NCBI RefSeq assembly: GCF_002128425.1
Contig: NZ_NESS01000003.1
Span: forward strand, 124,001-188,000
From: Gottfriedia acidiceleris
GTDB lineage: Bacteria > Bacillota > Bacilli > Bacillales > Bacillaceae_G
DNA length: 64,000 nt
Direction of reading: 5' to 3'
Shown here: in pieces, positions 1-7,791 of the stretch
Position numbering within the stretch: position 1 is the first letter of the stretch
Layout of the letters: each line of letters opens with the position of its first letter
Translations under genes and position numbers: made by a program
The notes under the pieces: generated by a model
The model's database searches: none
Seen by the model: only the letters and a program-made list of their open reading frames with translations
What the model was told of the DNA's origin: nothing

Positions 1-474
1 GTAAAAGGTGTTATTTACGTTGAAGAAAACTTAGTACGATCTAAAAATAAAGGTCTTCTTGTAAAAGAGCTAAAAACAGACCATTCACTTCGAGAAATCT
101 TTATATCCGATAGCGTCATTAAATCATTACAAGAGCATAAAACCTCCCAGAATCAAATGAAGTCAAAAGTAAAAACCTTTAAAGATCTTGATTTAGTTGT
201 TTGTGCAAAGAATGGAAATTACCTAGAGCCTAGAAATTTAATTCGTAAATTTAAACAACTCACTCGAGAAGCGAATATTCCTGTTATTCCTTTTCATAAT
301 TTGCGCCACACTCACGCCACAATTTTAATGAGAATGGGCGAGAATCCTAAAATTGTTAGCGAAAGATTAGGTCATTCAAGAGTTGAAACAACACTTGGTA
401 TTTACTCACATTCCAATGAAGAAATGCAGAAGAATACAGCTGATCGATTTGATAAGAAATTTGGTTTAAATTAA
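1..474 (+). CDS. Site-specific tyrosine recombinase (integrase), 3' part
   Basis: The reading frame is open from the first base of the window, so the 5' end lies outside and only the last 157 residues are seen. They form the catalytic half of a phage/ICE-type tyrosine recombinase: a beta-hairpin with a lysine (LKTDHSLREI), then HNLRHTH holding the H-x-x-R pair (about residues 99-102 of the visible part), LGH (His about 125) and the nucleophilic tyrosine in GIYSH (about 135). Such enzymes cut and rejoin att sites to integrate or excise an element. The gene ends about 130 bp from the 3' end of a tRNA-Val gene, the usual arrangement when an element has entered a tRNA gene. Which kind of element cannot be told, because its body lies to the left of the window. 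Confidence 0.9.
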   Translation, partial: VKGVIYVEENLVRSKNKGLLVKELKTDHSLREIFISDSVIKSLQEHKTSQNQMKSKVKTFKDLDLVVCAKNGNYLEPRNLIRKFKQLTREANIPVIPFHNLRHTHATILMRMGENPKIVSERLGHSRVETTLGIYSHSNEEMQKNTADRFDKKFGLN

Positions 475-553
475 TGTGCTCGTGAAGTTTATGTGCAGTC
501 TTTGTGCAATGAATAATATTCATTACAATAAATGGAATTAAATGAATATATAG

Positions 554-590
554 AAAAAGCCCAAACCCTTGTTATACTTAGGTTTGAGCT
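554..590 (-). terminator. Intrinsic terminator of the tRNA-Val transcript
   Basis: Inverted repeat AGCCCAAACC...GGTTTGAGCT. Read on the minus strand its one irregular pair is a permissible U-G, and the hairpin is followed by a T run, so it fits termination of the leftward tRNA transcript. Confidence 0.6.
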
Positions 591-602
591 TCCTTAATTG
601 TA

Positions 603-675
603 TGATCCCAACTGGACTTGAACCAGCGACCCCTACCCTGTCAAGGTAGTGCTCTCCCAGCTGAGCTATGGAATC
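603..675 (-). tRNA. tRNA-Val(GAC)
   Basis: The reverse complement folds as a full cloverleaf: acceptor arm GATTCCA/TGGGATC, D-arm with AGCTCAGCTGGGAGAGC, anticodon stem CTACC/GGTAG enclosing loop TTGACAG (anticodon GAC, valine), and a T-arm with GGTTCAAGTCC. The discriminator base is A. The next genomic bases are TA, so the CCA end is not encoded and must be added enzymatically. The 3' end faces the integrase gene, which makes this tRNA the probable attachment site of the element to the left. Confidence 0.93.
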
Positions 676-713
676 GTATTATATTTGAGAGACAATTCTC
701 TCTAATTAATTCT

Positions 714-742
714 ATTATACTGTTTTGTCTAACACTCTTCAA
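714..742 (-). promoter_or_regulatory. Sigma-A promoter for tRNA-Val
   Basis: On the minus strand TTGAAG (742-737) and TATAAT (719-714) are separated by 17 bp, about 39 bp upstream of the mature tRNA 5' end. A short GAGAG/CTCTC inverted repeat lies in the leader. Confidence 0.7.
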
Positions 743-808
743 CCAATATTTAACAAAAAATTTTGAATATAAGTCCACTAGAATGTAGTTTTCAATCTTG
801 AAAAATGC

Positions 809-1003
809 TCATCTATTCGACTTTGCTTCTATTTCGTTAATTGTATGCATTAAATCTTTCCATCTTAAATCTTTGTCTCTTGGTATATTACTTAAAAGAA
901 TACTACCAACCACAATTGTTAAGAACAAAAGTAAAACACCCACACCAAACACAAATGTCTGAACTTTATAGTTTTTAACGATTTTAATCATTTTACTTTT
1001 CAT
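809..1003 (-). CDS. Small single-span membrane protein, unknown
   Basis: A 64-residue protein I do not recognise. Positively charged N-terminus (MKSKMIKIVKNYK), one hydrophobic segment at about residues 15-38 and a charged, probably helical C-terminus (RWKDLMHTINEIEAKSNR). The ATG is preceded at a good distance by GGGGAG, which supports it being a real gene despite its size. It stands alone between the tRNA gene and the next leftward gene. Topology would place the short C-terminal tail outside by the positive-inside rule. No function can be inferred. Confidence 0.6.
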   Translation of the reverse strand: MKSKMIKIVKNYKVQTFVFGVGVLLLFLTIVVGSILLSNIPRDKDLRWKDLMHTINEIEAKSNR

Positions 1004-1299
1004 AGGCAGATCTCCCCTATAGTTAAATATTAATATTCCTTAACCAATCATAGTGAAGGAAACACTCTCTTTACTATTAATATTTTCCTGTTTGCCTATT
1101 ATGTAATCAAAAATTAGAAAAATTGTTTACTATTGAGCATTTTAATGACTTTGTAAATGTGCAAGCACTAATGATTTATCTCTACTTATTCTTTTCTATT
1201 AAAATATTCCACAAGATTATTTTAAAGAACCATAAAGGACATGCTTTTTTCTCCACTCTATGTATCTAGAACTAACATCCACACTATATCTTATTTTTG

Positions 1300-2490
1300 T
1301 TAGCTCTTTTTCTTTATCTCTGTATATTCTGAGCTTTTGTTTTTCTTTTGATTTGATTCGATCTCCGCCGATTTCCGTTTATTTCTTCTTTTTGAGTTTT
1401 TGTTCTCTTTTAGTGGTTTATTCCCTTTCTCCTTTTGTTCATCATTCGTACTAAATAATTCTTTTTGTTCAGAGTATAAAGATATGATTGAACCGCCAGC
1501 TTGAATCCAACTTCCACTATATTTTAGAAGTAATGCTAATTCTTCGTATTCCTTAATTAATGGGTTTGTTTCAGTTTCTTCTGCAAATTGTTGAAGTACA
1601 TCAAAAATGACTCCGTCTGATAGATCACTAGGCCCGCCTTGCTCGCTAGAAATTGATTCCTCCTGTTGACTTGGAATCGTTTCATCTGGTTCTTCAATTG
1701 GTTCGTAATCTGGTAATCTACCAAAAAGCTTCTCTATTTCATTCAATATTTCTTCATTTGATACTACCGCTTCTTTGTAATCAACTCCATTAGATATTAA
1801 TTCTTCACTATCATGATTTTCTGGCAATCTACCTGTATATTCTTGTACTTCATCAAATATGATTCCGTCTGAAAGTTCACTAGCCTCGGCCTCTGGAACA
1901 CTGCCAGGATATTCTTGAAGTACATCAAATATGATTCCATCCGATAAATCACTTGGTTGTTCTACTTGCTCAGTTTCTTTTAAATAGTCTTTTAAATCCT
2001 CTATTTCTAGCTCTACGAAACCAGCTAATACTTGTAATGTATTACCAATCGCTTGTAAAAAATTACCCATGAAACCAGAAACATCAAATTCCTCATCACT
2101 AAATTCCTCTAAGGCTGCCAATAGTCCACCAAAAGCTTGTTGTGCATTACCAGTCATATTTAATTTTATTGCTCGGTCTGCATCTTTTTCTTCTTCTACT
2201 TTTTCTTCCTCTGCTTCTGCCTCTAATAAACTAAATAATACAGTGACATTACCTGAAGCTTGAATAATTTCACCTGCATCTTCTAAGACACTAGGTTCTC
2301 CTAAAAAAGCTTCTATTATATTACCGATCGCTTGAAAGGAATTCCCACCAAAATCTAGATGAAAACTTATATCCTCCCATCTTTTTCGGTTTTCTCCCTT
2401 TAATCCTCTCATAGGTGTACTACTAATTGCCGAACTGATTGTTCCGATCGCATTCACCCATGCCCCAATAACCTCCATTACTTGGCTCAT
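1300..2490 (-). CDS. Repetitive acidic protein, DUF6944-like
   Basis: A 396-residue low-complexity protein. Six degenerate copies of a small amphipathic module with consensus G-N-x-x-Q-A-I-G-N-x-x-x-A-L are seen near residues 9-22, 49-62, 73-85, 114-127, 142-155 and 326-339. Between the last two copies lies a second repeat, S-D-G-I-I-F-D-V-L-Q-E-Y, near 181-196, 205-220 and 289-302. The tail (350-396) is Lys/Asn/Ser-rich. The GAWxxAIG pattern resembles the Bacillus family annotated as DUF6944 repetitive proteins; this is from memory and not a search. No signal peptide or membrane anchor is evident. The Shine-Dalgarno is weak (AAGGATTGGTG). Function unknown. Confidence 0.7.
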   Translation of the reverse strand: MSQVMEVIGAWVNAIGTISSAISSTPMRGLKGENRKRWEDISFHLDFGGNSFQAIGNIIEAFLGEPSVLEDAGEIIQASGNVTVLFSLLEAEAEEEKVEEEKDADRAIKLNMTGNAQQAFGGLLAALEEFSDEEFDVSGFMGNFLQAIGNTLQVLAGFVELEIEDLKDYLKETEQVEQPSDLSDGIIFDVLQEYPGSVPEAEASELSDGIIFDEVQEYTGRLPENHDSEELISNGVDYKEAVVSNEEILNEIEKLFGRLPDYEPIEEPDETIPSQQEESISSEQGGPSDLSDGVIFDVLQQFAEETETNPLIKEYEELALLLKYSGSWIQAGGSIISLYSEQKELFSTNDEQKEKGNKPLKENKNSKRRNKRKSAEIESNQKKNKSSEYTEIKKKS

Positions 2491-2590
2491 TATAAAACAC
2501 CAATCCTTGATTAGTCATTTAGGATTAGTATATTCATCTATTACGTTTAAACGTTCCAAATAGGGAAATGTAATTGAGCCCTAAATAAAT

Positions 2591-3247
2591 TTATCCAACT
2601 TTCTTCTTAAACAATTCAATTTTTGATTTTTCTCCTACAATAAAAATTAAATCATCACTTTGAAAAACTACGTCTCCAATTTGGGATACCATTGGCTCAC
2701 CCTCGCGGATGATCAGGACAACTGTTATGCCATATTTCATCGAAAAATTCATTTCTCTTAATGTTTTGCCAATCAATTTCTCAGGAATAACTGTTTCAAC
2801 TCCAGCAACATTTTTTGTAATTTCGATGTATTCGATTATTCCACTCATCGCTTCCATACGTGCTGCTTTATGTCCAGCTTCCTCTTCTGGATAGATTACT
2901 AAATCCGCTCCAATACTTTCTAAAATCCCACCAACTTCACGATTATTTGCTTTACAAATAATTCTTTTTACATTTCTCTCTTTCAATCTTCTCGTTATTA
3001 AAATGGAGGCTAACGAGTCACTTCCGATCGCGACAAATACTGCATCAAATTGACTCACATTTAAGTCTTCAAGAATAGACTCCTCACGTAAATCACCAAT
3101 TACAGCATATTCTGTGTACTCTTCCAATTGCTCTAATGTCATCTTTTCTTTATCGCAAACAACAACTTCGTGACCTAATCGATCAAACTCTTTTACAATT
3201 CCTCGACCAAATCTTCCAGCACCTATTACTAAGTATTGCTTTGGCAT
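2591..3247 (-). CDS. ktrA: Ktr potassium uptake system regulatory subunit (RCK/TrkA-N)
   Basis: 218 residues, the normal length for KtrA/KtrC. An N-terminal Rossmann RCK_N domain has the nucleotide-binding signature GAGRFGRG at residues 8-15 and an acidic residue at the end of strand 2 (VVCDKE). An RCK_C domain follows from about residue 135. The subunit forms a cytosolic octameric ring that gates the KtrB/KtrD channel; in Bacillus the N domain binds ATP/ADP and the C domain of KtrA/KtrC binds c-di-AMP. It starts 15 bp after the stop of the membrane subunit gene, so the two are cotranscribed. In B. subtilis the order is ktrA-ktrB and ktrC/ktrD are unlinked; here the membrane gene comes first, so A versus C identity is uncertain. 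Confidence 0.88.
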   Translation of the reverse strand: MPKQYLVIGAGRFGRGIVKEFDRLGHEVVVCDKEKMTLEQLEEYTEYAVIGDLREESILEDLNVSQFDAVFVAIGSDSLASILITRRLKERNVKRIICKANNREVGGILESIGADLVIYPEEEAGHKAARMEAMSGIIEYIEITKNVAGVETVIPEKLIGKTLREMNFSMKYGITVVLIIREGEPMVSQIGDVVFQSDDLIFIVGEKSKIELFKKKVG

Positions 3248-3262
3248 ATAAAAATCTCCTCC

Positions 3263-4579
3263 TTACCCAACTGCTAAGTCTTTTTCAACATATTTTAATT
3301 TTTGATTATCAACTCTAAATACGAAATATATTAGCGTAAAGATCCCAATTCTTCCAATAAACATTAATAAAATTAATATTATTTTTGACAAACTATGGAT
3401 ATTTGTTGTAATCCCTAATGATAATCCGGTATTTGTAATTGCCGAAATAACCTCTAGTAAAATTAAATCTAATTGAAACGGTTCAAAAACTGAAATAAAG
3501 ATTGTTGCAAATGTAATTAAAATAATAAAACTCATCGCAATCACAAATGCACGGTCAACTACCTCTTTCTTTACACTCGTTCTAAAAATAATTGTATCGT
3601 CTTGTGACTTAATAACTGAAAACATTTTTGCAGCTAAAACCGAGACTGTTGTTAATCGTATACCTCCTGCTGCACTCGAGGAAGCTCCACCGATATACAT
3701 AAGCACTAGAATTATTAATATTGCAGGCAATGTTAGTTCTGCAATGTCAAGAGGTGCATACCCTCCATTTCGACTAGTGACCGATAAAAAAAGTGAATTT
3801 GTTAGTTGATCAAAAAAATTTAAATGTTTAAACGCATGGCCTCTTTCAAAAAGCCAAAAAACAATTGTTCCAAGAATCATAAACGAAAAATGCAGTCGCA
3901 TATTAATCCTTGTAAATAAGGATTTTTTCTTGTGGTATTTATAGATGTACTCCATTATAGTCGGATATCCTAATCCTCCTATAAAGATTAACGCTGCAGT
4001 TACAATTAGGACTAAATTATTTTTTTGAAACGAAATTAAACTATTTCCAAATAAATCAAAACCTGTATTTGTAAAGCTTGCAATAGAATGGAATGCAGTA
4101 ACTAGTAAAGTTTCTTTTACTGAGTCGTATTTCTCCCTAAATTGACTGTAAAAAAATAAGCCACCTATAAATTGAAAAAATAATGATGTATATAATACTG
4201 ACAAACTCAATCTTCTAATTGACTTAATGCTACTTTGATTTTGGTCCTTGGATACGACTAGTAAATTTGAAATCGTCATCCGTATTCCGAGCATCATAAA
4301 ACCGTAACTAATAAAAACAACGATTCCAATCGCACCAATTTCCATTTGAATCATTAATAATATTTTTCCCCACACATTAAATGTCTCAACTAAGTTTACT
4401 GTTGTTAATCCAGTTACACTAATCGCACTTGTTGAAACAAATAAACTGTCAATATAACGTATATTCGAAATTCGTGTAAATGGAAGATAGTAAAAGAATG
4501 AAAATAAAAATGTAATGATTATATAAGAAATAAATATGTAATGAAGAGGATTTTTTACTTTTTTCTTCTTTCTTTTCAT
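3263..4579 (-). CDS. ktrB: Ktr potassium uptake system membrane subunit (TrkH/KtrB family)
   Basis: 438 residues, strongly hydrophobic, with the four M1-P-M2 repeats of the TrkH/Ktr superfamily. Filter-like segments can be seen: TGLTTVN, SFTNTGFD, SRNGGYAP and TNTGLSLG, each contributing the conserved glycine. It conducts K+ (with Na+ dependence in KtrB) across the cell membrane under control of the RCK ring encoded just downstream. AAAGGAGA lies at correct spacing before the ATG. The N-terminus is very Lys-rich (MKRKKKKVKN). No c-di-AMP riboswitch is visible in the short leader. KtrB and KtrD cannot be separated by eye. Confidence 0.88.
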   Translation of the reverse strand: MKRKKKKVKNPLHYIFISYIIITFLFSFFYYLPFTRISNIRYIDSLFVSTSAISVTGLTTVNLVETFNVWGKILLMIQMEIGAIGIVVFISYGFMMLGIRMTISNLLVVSKDQNQSSIKSIRRLSLSVLYTSLFFQFIGGLFFYSQFREKYDSVKETLLVTAFHSIASFTNTGFDLFGNSLISFQKNNLVLIVTAALIFIGGLGYPTIMEYIYKYHKKKSLFTRINMRLHFSFMILGTIVFWLFERGHAFKHLNFFDQLTNSLFLSVTSRNGGYAPLDIAELTLPAILIILVLMYIGGASSSAAGGIRLTTVSVLAAKMFSVIKSQDDTIIFRTSVKKEVVDRAFVIAMSFIILITFATIFISVFEPFQLDLILLEVISAITNTGLSLGITTNIHSLSKIILILLMFIGRIGIFTLIYFVFRVDNQKLKYVEKDLAVG

Positions 4580-4671
4580 AAGTAGCTCTTTTTCTCCTTT
4601 AATTTGCTGGATAAAAGTTTATGGAATAATTTTCTAATAGCTATTATCTATTCTACCTATTTTAAGTTAAA

Positions 4672-4710
4672 AAACAAAAAACTTTCAAATCATAAAAAAG
4701 ATTTGAAAGT
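4672..4710 (-). terminator. Terminator after the EamA transporter gene
   Basis: Perfect 11-bp inverted repeat ACTTTCAAATC/GATTTGAAAGT at 4681-4710. On the minus strand it is followed by a T-rich tract (TTTTTGTTTTTTAAC), so it ends the leftward transcript that begins at 5678 and separates it from the ktr genes. Confidence 0.8.
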
Positions 4711-4763
4711 CGTTTTAAGAACTGTACTAAGGAAAAGCTTATTCCAGCCTCGTTCCTCATTCT

Positions 4764-5678
4764 CTATGCTGAAGATGAATTATCCGATTTTACTTGGATT
4801 GATGCAACTTCTTTTTGTTGTTGATATAAATACAAGAACACACTTACAATTACAATTGTCCCTCCAACTAGCTGAAATGATGATAACATTTCGTTAAGTA
4901 GGAAAACTGCTAAAATAGAAGCACCTACTGGTTCCCCGAGTATACTCATTGATATTGTCGTAGCATTTACGTAATTTAATAAATAGTTATTTATAATATG
5001 TGCTAATGAAGGAATAATGGCAGATGCAATAAATATAATCCAATCTTTTGATTGGTAGTCAAAGAAATTATCCATTGTTACGATATTATAGATTGTTAAA
5101 AATGCAGCTGAAAATGCAAATACCCAAAAACTATACACCCAATGAGATGTATTTTTTACGGTTGTTTGTCCAACCATTAAATAGAGTACTGCAGCAATTA
5201 CACTCAAAAATGAAAGAATATCACCTTTAAACGCTGACATACTTAAGCCGATATCACCGAATCCTATTAGACATACACCAATAATAGCGATAATCATACA
5301 TATTTTAGATTGCATAGACGTTCGCTCTTTAAATACAAAGAATCCAAGAATCATTGCAACTAATGGCTGAAGAGCCAATATTATTGTTGAGCTCGCAACA
5401 GAAGTGAAAACTAATGAACCATACCATAAAATAAAATGGACAGCTAACATTAATCCACCTAAAGCGAATGATTTATAATGCGATTTTTTTAAAGCTTTTA
5501 ACTCATTCTTTCGCTTCAATACAAATGGTAGCATCCAAATACATGTAAACCAGAGGCGATACATGCTTAAAACAGATGGAGAAGCATTCGTCCATTTAGC
5601 TAATATAGCTGAAGTTGAAATCGCAATAATGGATAAAATTAATAATGACATCATTGCATTAGGTTGTTTTTTACTCAT
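4764..5678 (-). CDS. EamA/DMT-superfamily transporter
   Basis: 304 residues with about ten hydrophobic helices arranged as two EamA repeats (approximately 10-145 and 155-290), the layout of drug/metabolite transporters such as YdcZ/RhaT/PecM relatives. The second repeat ends with the typical ILGEPVGASILAVFLLNE motif. These proteins export amino acids or other metabolites from the cytoplasm; the substrate cannot be read from sequence. AGAGGTGA sits six bases before the ATG. The gene is divergent from yjcH; a partial cre-like sequence (TGTAAGCGTTTAAT, 5703-5716) lies in the shared promoter region. Confidence 0.85.
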   Translation of the reverse strand: MSKKQPNAMMSLLILSIIAISTSAILAKWTNASPSVLSMYRLWFTCIWMLPFVLKRKNELKALKKSHYKSFALGGLMLAVHFILWYGSLVFTSVASSTIILALQPLVAMILGFFVFKERTSMQSKICMIIAIIGVCLIGFGDIGLSMSAFKGDILSFLSVIAAVLYLMVGQTTVKNTSHWVYSFWVFAFSAAFLTIYNIVTMDNFFDYQSKDWIIFIASAIIPSLAHIINNYLLNYVNATTISMSILGEPVGASILAVFLLNEMLSSFQLVGGTIVIVSVFLYLYQQQKEVASIQVKSDNSSSA

Positions 5679-5794
5679 GTTTCACCTCTTTTAGTCTTAT
5701 TTTGTAAGCGTTTAATACATTTTACTTTTCTAAATTTTTTGTATGAAGTAACATCTAATTATATCATCCTAGGGAAAAGAAGAGGAGACATTTT

Positions 5795-6523
5795 ATGATT
5801 CAAACAAATGGTACTAGAGAAGAACATACATTATATAGTGAACACATCAAAAAAGAAATTACATTTACTATATACTATTCAAGCATGTACACTCCGTTAA
5901 TAAAACATCACTTATTAATTGCCCAAGATGGCCAAGACTATTTTTGTTTAGGAAAAGTTCATCGAGTAATTGAAAAATTAACAAAAGAAGGATCAATTCA
6001 ACCTACAATTATTGTGGGAATTCCATATTCGTCACCAGAGGAGCGTTTTAAACTATACCACCCTTCTCAAGTGGGTCAAAAAAATTATATTCGTTTTTTA
6101 GCTGAAGAATTACTTCCATATTTAGATGATCATTTACCTTTACTTGGATTAGCTCATAGCAGAACATTAATCGGCGATTCATTAGGTGGTACTGTTTCAT
6201 TACAAGCCGCATTTACATATCCTAATACGTTTGGTCAAGTCATTATGCAATCTCCATTTGTGAACGATGACGTAATCGAATTTTTAAAGAAAACAAAATT
6301 AAATTCAATCCTTTCTATTGTTCAAACTGTTGGAAAACAAGAAGAAAATGTTTTCACTCCAAGTAAGCAATGGGTTAATTTTGTCGAAGGTGGTTTACAG
6401 TTAAAAGATTATTTAGCAAACTTCCCTGTAGAATTACATTATGCAGAATATGAAGGGGACCATACTTGGACAAACTGGGAAAAGCAACTTGAAGACGTAT
6501 TAAAAATTAGTTTAGTAAAATAA
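5795..6523 (+). CDS. yjcH: Putative esterase, YjcH family
   Basis: 242 residues, an alpha/beta-hydrolase of the esterase D/enterochelin-esterase-like family. The nucleophile elbow is GDSLGG (Ser about residue 131), and a C-terminal GDHTW supplies the likely catalytic His. No signal peptide, so it is cytosolic. An AGGAG ribosome site precedes the ATG. Position just upstream of yjcG and yjcF reproduces the B. subtilis yjcH-yjcG-yjcF order, which supports the name. The substrate is not known. Confidence 0.88.
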   Translation: MIQTNGTREEHTLYSEHIKKEITFTIYYSSMYTPLIKHHLLIAQDGQDYFCLGKVHRVIEKLTKEGSIQPTIIVGIPYSSPEERFKLYHPSQVGQKNYIRFLAEELLPYLDDHLPLLGLAHSRTLIGDSLGGTVSLQAAFTYPNTFGQVIMQSPFVNDDVIEFLKKTKLNSILSIVQTVGKQEENVFTPSKQWVNFVEGGLQLKDYLANFPVELHYAEYEGDHTWTNWEKQLEDVLKISLVK

Positions 6524-6556
6524 TTCGTGAAACTTAGCGATTTTCAAAAAATTTGG

Positions 6557-6562
6557 TATAAT
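6557..6562 (+). promoter_or_regulatory. Probable sigma-A -10 for yjcG-yjcF
   Basis: TATAAT preceded by TTGG, 75 bp upstream of yjcG. The matching -35 region is poor, so this is a candidate only; it would allow yjcG-yjcF to be transcribed independently of yjcH. Confidence 0.45.
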
Positions 6563-6636
6563 TAAAAATAGGTATTTTTCTTTCGTTAATTTTTTCAAAT
6601 TAAAATATATAGTATCGAAAACAGGAGGTAATTTTA

Positions 6637-7152
6637 ATGAAATGTGGCGTTGTTTTTTTCCCATCTAATTTCGTTCAAGAGAAAGCTAATGAGTATAGAA
6701 AACGTTTTGATCCAGCTTATACGTTAATCTCTCCTCATGTTACATTAAGAAGTGGATTTGAATTAAGCGAAGATCAACTTCCAAATATTATTTCACAATT
6801 AAATGAAATTGCGAGTCAAATTGAACCATTTGAAATGGAAATTAATAAAGTAAGTTCTTTTGCACCAGTTAATAATGTCATCTATTTAAAAGTTACACCT
6901 GTTGAAGCATTAAAAGAGCTTCATGAAAAAATGCACACTGGAGAATTTCCTGTAACAAAAGATTATGCATTCGTACCGCATATTACGATTGGTCAGCAAT
7001 TACAAGATGCTGAATTTGCTGATATTCTTGGCCAGTTACGTATGATTCAATTTAGTTACAATGAAGTTGTAGATAACTTTAAATTAGTTTACCAATTAGA
7101 AAACGGTGCTTGGGAAGTTTATGAAACATTTAAATTAGGTGCAAAAAAATGA
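6637..7152 (+). CDS. yjcG: 2H phosphoesterase, YjcG family (2'-5' RNA ligase-like)
   Basis: 171 residues, exactly the length of B. subtilis YjcG. The two H-x-T/S motifs that define the 2H superfamily are present: HVT near residue 34 and HIT near 114. The conserved SFAPVNNVIYLK and YQLENGAWEVYETF segments also match the family. 2H enzymes act on cyclic phosphodiester or 2'-5' linked nucleotides or RNA; the substrate of YjcG is unknown. AGGAGG precedes the ATG. Its stop overlaps the start of yjcF by 4 bp (ATGA), implying translational coupling. Confidence 0.92.
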   Translation: MKCGVVFFPSNFVQEKANEYRKRFDPAYTLISPHVTLRSGFELSEDQLPNIISQLNEIASQIEPFEMEINKVSSFAPVNNVIYLKVTPVEALKELHEKMHTGEFPVTKDYAFVPHITIGQQLQDAEFADILGQLRMIQFSYNEVVDNFKLVYQLENGAWEVYETFKLGAKK

Positions 7153-7580
7153 GCATTCGCACAATAGTAGCAGCAACAGATGAAAGTATACAAGACGCTC
7201 TTAAAGTACGAGTAGAAGTTTTTGTAGAGGAACAACAAATTTCAAAAGAATTGGAGTTTGATGGCCTTGACGAAGAATGTATACATTTTGTTTCATACGA
7301 TGGAGAACAACCGATTGCTGCAGGTCGACTTAGATTAATCGAATCGACTGGAAAAGTTCAGCGAATCTGTGTTCTAAATAGCTATCGAGGAAAAAAAATA
7401 GGAAATGAAATCATGTACTTAATTCATAAAACAGCAAAGGAAAAAGACTTAAATCAATTAGTCCTACATGCACAAGAATCTGCAATTCCTTTTTATGAAA
7501 AATTAGGTTATAAAATCTCTTCCGAAATATTTTTTGAAGCTGGAATTCCTCATGCTGAAATGAAACTAAAATTGAATTAA
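7149..7580 (+). CDS. yjcF: GNAT-family N-acetyltransferase YjcF
   Basis: 143 residues with the GNAT fold: LRLIESTGKVQRICVLNSYRGKKIG contains the acetyl-CoA pyrophosphate loop (R-G-K-K-I-G, motif A, around residues 78-85), and an ElaA-like C-terminus (AIPFYEKLGYK). It transfers an acetyl group from acetyl-CoA to an unknown amine. It is translationally coupled to yjcG by a 4-bp overlap and followed by a strong terminator, so yjcG-yjcF form a transcription unit. Confidence 0.9.
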   Translation: MSIRTIVAATDESIQDALKVRVEVFVEEQQISKELEFDGLDEECIHFVSYDGEQPIAAGRLRLIESTGKVQRICVLNSYRGKKIGNEIMYLIHKTAKEKDLNQLVLHAQESAIPFYEKLGYKISSEIFFEAGIPHAEMKLKLN

Positions 7581-7588
7581 ACACATTT

Positions 7589-7620
7589 AAAACTATGATT
7601 CAATTGAATCATAGTTTTTT
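7589..7620 (+). terminator. Terminator after yjcF
   Basis: Perfect inverted repeat of 14-bp arms (AAACTATGATTCAA and its complement, 7590-7617) followed by a T run. Confidence 0.88.
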
Positions 7621-7791
7621 AATGGGGCTTAAAAAAACTATACATGAGGCTATGTGACGAACAACGCTCTTACGAATGAATTTACTTCTATACATATGAA
7701 AAGATACTTTTTTCCCATTAAAATTCACTTTTCGTACACAAATCTTTTTGGTAACATAGATGAGTCTGCTTTAATTTTAAGGGGGAAAATA

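Noticed and set aside
1260-1454. 64-residue plus-strand ORF
   Set aside because: Antisense to the 3' end of the repetitive protein gene, hydrophobic because of the opposite Lys/Glu codons, and without a ribosome site.
4580-4671. c-di-AMP (ydaO) riboswitch before the ktr genes
   Set aside because: The leader is too short and has none of the conserved ydaO sequence blocks.
7654-7791. N-terminal extension of YjcD from a GTG
   Set aside because: No ribosome site, extra 46 residues absent from the known protein length; ATG 7792 has AAGGGGG.
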